A stretch of DNA of 5,234 bases from Clostridia bacterium (GTDB lineage Bacteria; Bacillota_A; Clostridia; UBA1381). The position numbers and the translations under genes were made by a program. Positions 1 through 4,952 of this stretch are shown in pieces. Position 1 is the stretch's first letter; each line of letters begins with the position of its first letter. The notes under the pieces are model-generated. The model did no database searches. It was given only the letters and a program-made list of their open reading frames with translations, and was not told where the DNA came from. Where the stretch lies: positions 1 through 5,234 of the forward strand of contig JAFZNF010000039.1 of assembly GCA_017553025.1 (NCBI GenBank), given 5' to 3'.

Positions 1-1
1 A

Positions 2-64
2 GAAACAGAGGTAAAACTTGCAGAAGCCGCAGCGGGCTTTTTGGGTAAGCATATGGAAGGCTGA
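2..64 (+). CDS. spoVT: Stage V sporulation protein T-like regulator, C-terminal end only
   Basis: Only the last 20 codons are visible; the gene starts before the window and ends at TGA 62-64. The residues include KLAEAAAGFLGKHME, which closely resembles the C-terminus of SpoVT (B. subtilis SpoVT, as I recall it, ends with an ETAAGFLARQMEQ-type sequence). SpoVT is an AbrB-type DNA-binding protein with a C-terminal GAF domain that tunes sigma-G-dependent forespore genes. The stop is followed at once by a strong hairpin terminator, so this is the natural end of the gene rather than a break. It is probably a host chromosomal gene flanking the phage element. The call rests on one short terminal motif, so a different GAF-domain protein remains possible. 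Confidence 0.68.
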   Translation, partial: ETEVKLAEAAAGFLGKHMEG

Positions 65-65
65 G

Positions 66-96
66 AAAACCTTTCCTCGAAAGAGGAAAGGTTTTT
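66..96. terminator. Bidirectional intrinsic terminator between spoVT-like gene and repressor
   Basis: A perfect 13-bp stem, AAAACCTTTCCTC (66-78) with GAGGAAAGGTTTT (83-95), closes a GAAA tetraloop of the GNRA type (79-82). The plus strand ends in a run of five T (92-96), and the A-run at 66-69 supplies a T-run for the minus strand. It sits one base after the spoVT-like stop codon, and the repressor stop codon (95-97 on the minus strand) overlaps its right end. It can therefore terminate both convergent genes. Confidence 0.9.
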
Positions 97-730
97 AACG
101 TATTTTACTGTTAAAGGCAACCGCTTTTCCTAAAACGCGTATATGCTCAAGCTGTTCGCCCTCATAAACCATAGGCTGATATTTTGGATTTTCAGCCTGG
201 AGTATAACGCGCTGGCTTTCGGGGTAATAGTAAAACCTTTTTAGTGTTACTTCATCATCATTTACAATAACCACAGCAATTTCGCCGTTCTCTACAATTG
301 ATTGCTCACGGACGAATATAATATCTCCGTCCATAATGCGGGCGTTTATCATACTGTCACCCTCTGCGGTTACGCAGAAATCTGCATTTATATCCCCGCT
401 TGCGTCTATGACAGTTTCATAATCCTGTTCACACATAACAGGCTTTCCGCAGGCAATTTTGCCGAGCATAGGGAGGCGCTTTATGACGACTTTTCTAAGC
501 CCGAGCCTGTCAAAATCATAAGGAACACCGTCAGGTGCATACCCTTTTAAGTAGTCAATGGTAACGCCGAAATATCCTGCTATACGCATTAAAAGCTCAT
601 CGGAATGGGGACTTCTCTTGCTTTGCTCATACATTCCCACAGTACTTTTTGACACTCCTAAAATTTCCGCAAGCTCAGCCTGTGAAAGACCTTCTCTCTT
701 TCGCAGTTCCTTTAAAACATCACCAAACAT
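95..730 (-). CDS. XRE-family, LexA/S24-type self-cleaving phage repressor (CI-like)
   Basis: This 211-residue protein is the likely lysogeny repressor. Residues 5-60 form an XRE helix-turn-helix (LSQAELAEILGVSKSTVGMYE). Residues about 85-208 form a LexA-like S24 peptidase domain. The cleavage site is the Cys94-Gly95 bond in GKIACGKPV, the nucleophile is Ser126 in GDSM, and the general base is Lys164 in VTLKRF. In this family, RecA-stimulated self-cleavage removes the dimerisation domain and releases the operators during the SOS response. The start codon at 728-730 has a good ribosome site (AAAAGGAGT, 737-745 on the minus strand, six bases away). The gene is transcribed divergently from the phage operon, from a promoter with an operator in its spacer, so negative autoregulation is likely. 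Length and catalytic residues suggest an intact protein. The exact operator assignment is inferred. Confidence 0.94.
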   Translation of the reverse strand: MFGDVLKELRKREGLSQAELAEILGVSKSTVGMYEQSKRSPHSDELLMRIAGYFGVTIDYLKGYAPDGVPYDFDRLGLRKVVIKRLPMLGKIACGKPVMCEQDYETVIDASGDINADFCVTAEGDSMINARIMDGDIIFVREQSIVENGEIAVVIVNDDEVTLKRFYYYPESQRVILQAENPKYQPMVYEGEQLEHIRVLGKAVAFNSKIR

Positions 731-772
731 ATTTTTACTCCTTTTTATTTTTTTCTACATTTTTCAACAATT

Positions 773-801
773 ATTTTATACACGAAACGTGGTTTTGTCA
801 A
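773..801 (-). promoter_or_regulatory. Repressor promoter
   Basis: On the minus strand, a perfect -35 TTGACA (801 to 796) is separated by 17 bases from a -10 TAAAAT (778 to 773), which matches the sigma-A consensus at 5 of 6 positions. Transcription would start near 766, giving a leader of about 36 bases before the repressor start codon. An 11-bp operator-like dyad (781-791) fills most of the spacer, so bound repressor should compete with RNA polymerase and limit its own synthesis. Confidence 0.8.
781..791. promoter_or_regulatory. Operator copy O1 (repressor-promoter spacer)
   Basis: CACGAAACGTG is a perfect dyad with 4-bp arms around AAA. It lies between the -35 and -10 of the leftward repressor promoter. 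It is one of four copies of CAC(A/G)AAA(C/T)GTG in the divergent control region. Binding by the adjacent XRE-S24 repressor is inferred from position and symmetry. Confidence 0.78.
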
Positions 802-840
802 TACTTTTACGAAAATAATTAAAAAATTTTGTAAAAATAC

Positions 841-851
841 CACAAAACGTG
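841..851. promoter_or_regulatory. Operator copy O2 (upstream of rightward -35)
   Basis: CACAAAACGTG matches the shared 11-bp dyad with one mismatch between its arms. It ends ten bases before the rightward -35 box. Its centre is 32 bp from that of O3 and 60 bp from that of O1, close to whole numbers of helical turns, so bound dimers would lie on roughly the same DNA face and could cooperate. Confidence 0.75.
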
Positions 852-861
852 AAAAATATAC

Positions 862-890
862 TTGACAAATCACACAAAATGTGTTTTAAT
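862..890 (+). promoter_or_regulatory. Rightward (lytic) promoter
   Basis: A perfect -35 TTGACA (862-867) is followed after 17 bases by a -10 TTTAAT (885-890), a 5 of 6 match to the sigma-A consensus. The expected start is near 897, about 60 bases before the first gene of the rightward operon. Operator copies lie upstream of (O2), inside (O3) and just downstream of (O4) this promoter, so tight repression in the lysogen is expected. Confidence 0.85.
873..883. promoter_or_regulatory. Operator copy O3 (rightward-promoter spacer)
   Basis: CACAAAATGTG is a perfect dyad that extends to 13 bp with its flanking A and T (872-884). It occupies most of the 17-base spacer of the rightward promoter. This mirrors O1 in the repressor promoter. 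It is probably a strong repressor site, inferred from its symmetry. Confidence 0.8.
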
Positions 891-902
891 GACATAACAA
901 AT

Positions 903-913
903 CACGAAATGTG
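903..913. promoter_or_regulatory. Operator copy O4 (downstream of rightward start site)
   Basis: CACGAAATGTG matches the shared 11-bp dyad with one arm mismatch. It lies about six bases after the predicted transcription start and its centre is 30 bp from that of O3. A repressor bound here would block promoter clearance. A further half-site (TTTTGTG, 917-923, reverse orientation) follows. Confidence 0.75.
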
Positions 914-958
914 GACTTTTGTGCGGACGGAAAATCAACTAAAAAGGAGATGACAAAG

Positions 959-1156
959 ATGAATGAATATGCTGAAATTATGCGTATGGAGCGATGCCGT
1001 ACGATGAATTACGGCGCCGATTTCCCGGAGGAATCGGAAGCAAAATGTCCCGTATGCGGCGGTACAGACTGGGATTTTTTGTTAAAAGACTGTCACGGAG
1101 ATATAATTGGCTGTGAAGACTGTGTAAGCAAAATCTATTATAATGAGCTTTTTTAA
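959..1156 (+). CDS. Small zinc-ribbon-like phage protein, first gene of the rightward operon
   Basis: This 65-residue protein of unknown function has two CxxC pairs, Cys30-Cys33 in CPVCG and Cys52-Cys55 in CEDC, 18 residues apart, as in a zinc ribbon. Cys45 and His46 lie between them. The N-terminal 28 residues are rich in Met, Glu and Arg. ATG 959 is chosen because AGGAG (945-949) sits nine bases upstream; ATG 950 is in frame but overlaps the end of that site. A longer frame from GTG 911 is unlikely, because it would start inside operator O4 and close to the predicted transcription start. It is the first gene under the repressed promoter and ends 17 bases before the DUF1492-like gene. I do not recognise a named family; similar short zinc-ribbon proteins occur in clostridial prophages. 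Confidence 0.78.
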   Translation: MNEYAEIMRMERCRTMNYGADFPEESEAKCPVCGGTDWDFLLKDCHGDIIGCEDCVSKIYYNELF

Positions 1157-1173
1157 GTATTAGGAGTGAGTTT

Positions 1174-1488
1174 ATGACAAGAAATGATTTGATGCAGGCG
1201 TACTACATAGGCAAAGAGATAGAGTCGTGGGCAAAGGAAGAAAAAGAGCTTAAAAACAGTGTTCAAAATCAGAAAATAAGCAAAATGCTTTCAGAGCTTG
1301 AGCGGAAAAAGGAGGAAATAATAGACTTCATAACATCTATTGAGGATCCGCAGATAAGACTTATAGTAAAGCTCAGGTGCTATGACCGTTTAAGCTGGAA
1401 TGCCGTAGCAGACAGAGTAGGCGGTATGAATACGGAATATACCGTAAAAAAGAGATTTTACAGATTTTTAGAAAAAGAGGGAGCGTAA
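1174..1488 (+). CDS. DUF1492/ArpU-like phage regulator with sigma-region-4-like helix-turn-helix
   Basis: This 104-residue protein has a charged, helical N-terminal half (residues about 12-55, likely coiled coil). A C-terminal module follows, with IEDPQIRLIVKLRCYDRLSWNAVADRVGG (residues 56-84) and a Tyr/Arg-rich recognition helix to residue 100. This pattern is typical of the DUF1492 family (Pfam PF07374) and resembles sigma-factor region 4. Relatives of the ArpU type are thought to act as late-gene transcription regulators, and the gene lies directly before the small terminase, as Xpf does in PBSX. The ribosome site TAGGAGTGAG ends three bases before ATG 1174. It probably activates the downstream packaging operon, perhaps at the dyad in 1489-1547; that role is inferred. 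Confidence 0.83.
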   Translation: MTRNDLMQAYYIGKEIESWAKEEKELKNSVQNQKISKMLSELERKKEEIIDFITSIEDPQIRLIVKLRCYDRLSWNAVADRVGGMNTEYTVKKRFYRFLEKEGA

Positions 1489-1490
1489 AT

Positions 1491-1526
1491 TTGTACTATA
1501 TGTCCCGATAAATTGTGGTAATATAG
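1491..1526 (+). promoter_or_regulatory. Candidate late promoter and dyad before the terminase genes
   Basis: The 59-base gap after the DUF1492-like gene contains an extended -10 element, TGG followed by TAATAT (1516-1524). There is no good sigma-A -35 box at the usual distance; the nearest TTG (TTGTAC, 1491-1496) is 22 bases away. An imperfect inverted repeat surrounds it: CTATAT (1496-1501) pairs with ATATAG (1521-1526), and CC (1504-1505) with GG (1517-1518), about one centre at 1511. A promoter with a weak -35 and a nearby dyad fits activation by a phage regulator. It may instead be only an intergenic spacer in a read-through operon. Confidence 0.45.
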
Positions 1527-1547
1527 ACTCAATTTGGAGGGAGAAAA

Positions 1548-1991
1548 ATGGCAAAAACTGATTTTTGGCTTACTAAGGAGGGACTTTTGCTTATTGCTTC
1601 GTGGCGGCGGAGCGGCAGCAGCGTAAGCGAAATTGCGGAAAAAATCGGAATTTCCCAAAAGAAACTTGAGCGTCTTAAAAAAACTGAGAAGGCGCTCGCA
1701 AGGGCTTTAAAGTACGGAAGAGAGCAGACAGACGCTATGGTTGAGGAGGCACTTTTAAAAAAAGCCCTTGGCTTTTACGTATCGGAGGAAAAGCGTGTCG
1801 TAAAAGCAAACGGTCAGGAAGAAATTACAACGGTTTCAAAGGAGGTTCCGCCTGATGTTGCGGCAGCGTCAGCGTGGCTCAAAAACCGCTGTCCTGACAA
1901 ATGGCGCGATAAGCCCCAGGATAACGATAACGAAGTTTTCAGGCGCCTTGACAGAATTATGGGAGAACTCAATGCTGAAGCTGACAGATAA
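1548..1991 (+). CDS. terS: Phage terminase small subunit
   Basis: This 147-residue protein should recognise the phage packaging site and present DNA to the large subunit. Residues 8-45 contain a helix-turn-helix (LTKEGLLLIASW, then SVSEIAEKIGISQKKLERL). A helical oligomerisation segment follows (residues about 45-75, ending VEEALLKKALGF). The C-terminal part contains PPDVAAASAWLKNRCPDKWRDK (101-122), a strong signature of small terminase subunits in Bacillota phages. GGAGGGAG (1536-1543) precedes ATG 1548. The last 20 bases overlap the start of the large subunit gene, suggesting translational coupling and balanced synthesis. Similar layouts (XtmA-XtmB) occur in PBSX-like elements. Confidence 0.92.
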   Translation: MAKTDFWLTKEGLLLIASWRRSGSSVSEIAEKIGISQKKLERLKKTEKALARALKYGREQTDAMVEEALLKKALGFYVSEEKRVVKANGQEEITTVSKEVPPDVAAASAWLKNRCPDKWRDKPQDNDNEVFRRLDRIMGELNAEADR

Positions 1992-3138
1992 GCAAAAGGA
2001 GTTCTGGAAAAATGCAAATCATAGGTGGAATATCAAGGAGGGGGCAACGAGGAGCGGAAAAACATACCTTGATTACTACCTTATACCAAGACGGATTTTA
2101 AGTTGCAGGGGCGAGGGGCTTATCGTACTTTTAGGCAATACAAAAGGAACGTTATCACGTAATATTTTAGAGCCTATGCAGGCGATTTGGGGGGATAGGC
2201 TGGTCGGAAATATCGGCAGCGACAATACGGTAATGCTTTTCGGCAGGAAGTGTCACGCACTGGGTGCAGATAAAGTCACACAGGTTTCAAAACTTCAGGG
2301 TGCGGGAATAGAATACTGTTACGGTGACGAAATTACAACCTGGAATGAAGAAGTTTTTTCAATGCTGAAATCCCGTCTTGATAAGCCTAATTCCGTTTTT
2401 GACGGTACCTGCAATCCCGACAGCCCAAATCACTGGTTTTTAAAATTCTTGGAAAGTGATGCGGATATTTTCAGGCAGCATTATACTATTTATGATAATC
2501 CGATGCTTTCGGAAAATTTTGTAAAAAACTTAGAGCGTGAATACCGCGGAACTGTGTATTTTGAGCGTTTTATATTGGGCAGATGGGCTTTAGCCGAGGG
2601 TCTTATATATCCGATGTTCTCGTCTGAGAGGCACATAACAAAGAGTATTCCTGATGCCGGCGAATACTATGTATCCATTGATTACGGCACGCTTAATCCC
2701 TGCAGTATGGGACTTTGGTGTATAAATGGCGGTACCGCCTACAGAATACGCGAATTTTATCACGACGGAAGAAAGAGCGGACGGCAGATGACCGATGAAG
2801 AATACTATACCGAGCTCGAGCGTTTAGCAGGCAATCTGCCTGTAAATTATATTGTCATCGACCCGTCTGCTGCAAGTTTTATTGAAACTATCCGCCGCCA
2901 CGGATATTTTTCGGTAAAAAAGGCAAAAAATGACGTTATCGACGGAATAAGGTTTACGGCCGGGCTTTTATCTGACGAAAAAATCAAAATTCACTCAGGC
3001 TGCCGCGATTTTTTAGCAGAAATTACATCATATCGCTGGGACGAGCAGGCGGACAACGACCGACCTATCAAGCAAAATGACCACGCGATGGACGATCTGC
3101 GGTATTTTTGCTATACAATCCTGAAAAAGATTTGGTAA
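1972..3138 (+). CDS. terL: Phage terminase large subunit (PBSX/XtmB-like ATPase-nuclease)
   Basis: This 388-residue packaging motor cuts concatemeric DNA and pumps it into the prohead. The Walker A-type loop is EGATRSGKT (23-31), the Walker B acidic pair is Asp119-Glu120 in YCYGDE, and a coupling-type motif follows at DGTCNPDSPNHW (144-155). The RNase H-like nuclease domain shows Asp237 in VSIDYGT, Asp297 in VIDPSA and Asp374/Asp375 in DHAMDD. All key motifs are present, so it looks functional. ATG 1972 has GGGAG (1960-1964) seven bases upstream, and its product starts about 20 residues before Walker A, as I recall for this subfamily. The in-frame ATG 1855 would add 39 residues read from inside the small subunit gene and is unlikely. 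Confidence 0.95.
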   Translation: MLKLTDKQKEFWKNANHRWNIKEGATRSGKTYLDYYLIPRRILSCRGEGLIVLLGNTKGTLSRNILEPMQAIWGDRLVGNIGSDNTVMLFGRKCHALGADKVTQVSKLQGAGIEYCYGDEITTWNEEVFSMLKSRLDKPNSVFDGTCNPDSPNHWFLKFLESDADIFRQHYTIYDNPMLSENFVKNLEREYRGTVYFERFILGRWALAEGLIYPMFSSERHITKSIPDAGEYYVSIDYGTLNPCSMGLWCINGGTAYRIREFYHDGRKSGRQMTDEEYYTELERLAGNLPVNYIVIDPSAASFIETIRRHGYFSVKKAKNDVIDGIRFTAGLLSDEKIKIHSGCRDFLAEITSYRWDEQADNDRPIKQNDHAMDDLRYFCYTILKKIW

Positions 3139-3143
3139 ACAAT

Positions 3144-4478
3144 ATGATTAAGAAGGTGATAAGCATTATTAGCTTAAAAAACTATCTTGCCTCCTGCGGC
3201 GTTGCCAGCAATGATGCAATGAGCGCCGCAATAGAGCTATGGGACAGGCTGTATCATCAAAACAGCAAGCTTTCTCTTGCATCTTCGATTGCCTCCGAAA
3301 CAGCGCGTCTTGCAACGCTTGAAATGAAATCGGAAATTTCAGGCTCCGACCGTGCTGATTTTTTAAACCGTTTCTACAAAGATGCACTAAAGAAAATGCG
3401 GACAGCAGTGGAAATAGCCTGTGCAAAGGGCGGAATTGTTTTAAAACCATATGTTTCGCAGGGGAAAATACTTGTGGGTATTATTGGCGCAGAAAACTTT
3501 GTCCCCATTGATTTTGACGAAACGGGCAGAATTACCGACGCAGTATTTTTAGACAGATATCAATCAGGCAAAAAGGTCTATACAAGGATTGAGCGCCATA
3601 GTTTTGAGGGAAAAAGCTACATAATACGGAACTATGCGTTTGTATCGGAGCAGGGCGGTGATTTAGGAAAAAGTATTTCTCTTTCCGATACGGAATTCTG
3701 GAAGGATATTGAGCCTTATGTCTGCTGTGAGGGCGTTGAAAATCCGCTTTTTGCGTACATAAAAATGCCGATGGCAAACAGTGTGGATATTCACTCGCCT
3801 TTGGGTGTTTCGGTATATGCGCGTGTTGTTCCGCTTATTGAAGATGCGGAAAAGCAGTATGAACGCCTTATCTGGGAATTTGAGAGCGGAGAAAGAGCGC
3901 TTTATATTGACGAAAGTGCTGTGCGCCGTGATAAGAACGGTGAAAAAAGTCTTCCTGATAAGCGTCTTTACAGAATGTTAAATTCGGGAGACGATACGCT
4001 TTTTAAGGACTGGACGCCCAATCTTCGCGCAAGCCAGATAAAGGAAGGGCTTAATGAAATTCTGCGCCGAATTGAATTCGGTACGGGACTTGCTTACGGC
4101 ACTCTTTCCGATATTGAGAATATTGACAGGACGGCGGAGGAATTCCGCGCCTCAAAGCAACGCAGTTACACCCACATATGCGATATTCAGTCCGCCATAA
4201 GGAACGGACTTTCCGAGCTTGTATATGCTATGGATATACTTGCAGATTTATATGCACTTGCACCAAGCGGAGAATTCAGCGTTTCATTTGATTTCGACGA
4301 CAGTATTATTGCCGACAGAAAGGTTGAATTTGAGGAAAAACTGCGTCTTTTGGAGAAAGGAATTATAAATCCGTGGGAAGTTCGGGCGTGGTATTTCGGA
4401 GAAGAGGAACAGACGGCAAGAAAAAGACTTAGCCAACTGAAAAGAAAGGAAGAGCAGAATGAAAAAGAAGGATATTGA
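3144..4478 (+). CDS. Phage portal protein, SPP1 gp6/A118 type
   Basis: This 444-residue protein should form the dodecameric ring at one head vertex through which DNA enters and leaves. The pattern fits the SPP1 gp6/A118 portal family (Pfam PF05133): an N-terminal helical segment with AAIELWDRLYHQNSKLSLA (28-46), a mixed wing region (100-210), a helical stem region (230-250) with EFESGERALYIDES, and a C-terminal crown. FGTGLAYGTLSD (312-323) and TAEEFRASKQRSYTHI (330-345) are typical late motifs. It starts five bases after the terminase stop and its last 20 bases overlap the scaffold gene. The start is uncertain: ATG 3144 has only a weak ribosome site, while a strong AGGTGAT (3154-3160) lies inside the gene before in-frame ATT codons at 3165 and 3168. 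An upstream in-frame ATG (3108) lies inside terL. Confidence 0.9.
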   Translation: MIKKVISIISLKNYLASCGVASNDAMSAAIELWDRLYHQNSKLSLASSIASETARLATLEMKSEISGSDRADFLNRFYKDALKKMRTAVEIACAKGGIVLKPYVSQGKILVGIIGAENFVPIDFDETGRITDAVFLDRYQSGKKVYTRIERHSFEGKSYIIRNYAFVSEQGGDLGKSISLSDTEFWKDIEPYVCCEGVENPLFAYIKMPMANSVDIHSPLGVSVYARVVPLIEDAEKQYERLIWEFESGERALYIDESAVRRDKNGEKSLPDKRLYRMLNSGDDTLFKDWTPNLRASQIKEGLNEILRRIEFGTGLAYGTLSDIENIDRTAEEFRASKQRSYTHICDIQSAIRNGLSELVYAMDILADLYALAPSGEFSVSFDFDDSIIADRKVEFEEKLRLLEKGIINPWEVRAWYFGEEEQTARKRLSQLKRKEEQNEKEGY

Positions 4479-4902
4479 AAAAATCTTTCCTAACATAACG
4501 GACGAACAATTTAAAGAGCTTGAGAAAATTGAGACTGAATCCTATGAAAAGGGGAAGAAAAGTGCAGAAGAGCTTCATAAAAAATCAGAATTTGAAAGAC
4601 TTTTAAATGAGGAACTTGCACTTTGCGGCGCTAAGAACGAAAAGGCAGTAAAGGCGCTTTTGCAACTTGAAAAAATAGGTCTGAATGAGGGCAAGTTAAA
4701 CGGTTTTACAGAGCAGATAGCTGAGCTTAAAAAGAGCTGTGCTTACCTTTTCAATTCTGATGATAAAAAGCCTCAGTTTACAGCCCAGAATAAGGGGACA
4801 AAAGAACTTACAAAAAAGGGCTTTGAAAATCTCGGATATAAGAAAAGATTAAAACTTTTTCTCGAAAATCCTGCACTTTATAAACAGCTTCAGGAAAGAT
4901 AA
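4459..4902 (+). CDS. Phage capsid scaffold protein (GP20 family)
   Basis: This 147-residue, highly charged helical protein should guide capsid assembly and then leave the prohead. It carries the GP20-family core CGAKNEKAVKALLQLEKIGL (56-75) followed by GKLNGFTEQIAELKKSCAYLF (78-98), after an N-terminal segment rich in Lys and Glu (1-50). The C-terminus, MGYKERL-like NLGYKKRLKLFLENPALY (124-141), fits the helical coat-binding tail seen in such proteins. It is shorter than many GP20 proteins, which as I recall are about 180-200 residues, mainly because the N-terminal coiled coil is short. ATG 4459 has AGGAAG (4447-4452) at good spacing inside the end of the portal gene. The major capsid gene follows after 50 bases. 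Confidence 0.88.
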   Translation: MKKKDIEKIFPNITDEQFKELEKIETESYEKGKKSAEELHKKSEFERLLNEELALCGAKNEKAVKALLQLEKIGLNEGKLNGFTEQIAELKKSCAYLFNSDDKKPQFTAQNKGTKELTKKGFENLGYKKRLKLFLENPALYKQLQER

Positions 4903-4952
4903 TTTATTAAACATTTTAGTCCGAAAAGGGACAGAAAGGCTATGGTATTATT

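Noticed and set aside
302..818. Two plus-strand open frames (302-550 and 558-818) opposite the repressor
   Set aside because: Both lie over the well-supported minus-strand repressor and its promoter, lack convincing ribosome sites and have no recognisable domain; they are shadows.
781..913. Short-repeat array considered as CRISPR
   Set aside because: The repeats are 11-bp dyads with uneven spacing placed on promoter elements; they are operators, not CRISPR repeats, and no cas gene is present.
911..958. Longer start (GTG 911) for the zinc-ribbon protein
   Set aside because: It lies in operator O4, about 14 bases from the predicted transcription start, leaving no room for a ribosome site; ATG 959 has a strong one.
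1855..1971. Upstream extension of the large terminase to ATG 1855
   Set aside because: The extra 39 residues are an out-of-frame reading of the small subunit's conserved C-terminus; ATG 1972 has a good ribosome site and the expected distance to Walker A.
1458..2017. Minus-strand open frames at 1458-1658 and 1814-2017
   Set aside because: They run antisense to the terminase genes and the late promoter gap, and their translations are low-complexity and Ser-rich with no family features.
3169..4496. Other open frames inside the portal gene (3169-3450, 3532-3777 and 4284-4496 minus; 3781-3981 plus)
   Set aside because: All overlap a long, family-consistent portal gene and show no independent start signals or domains.
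4919..4932. Small hairpin GTCC...GGAC between scaffold and capsid genes
   Set aside because: The stem is only four base pairs without a T-run, too weak to call a terminator or processing site.
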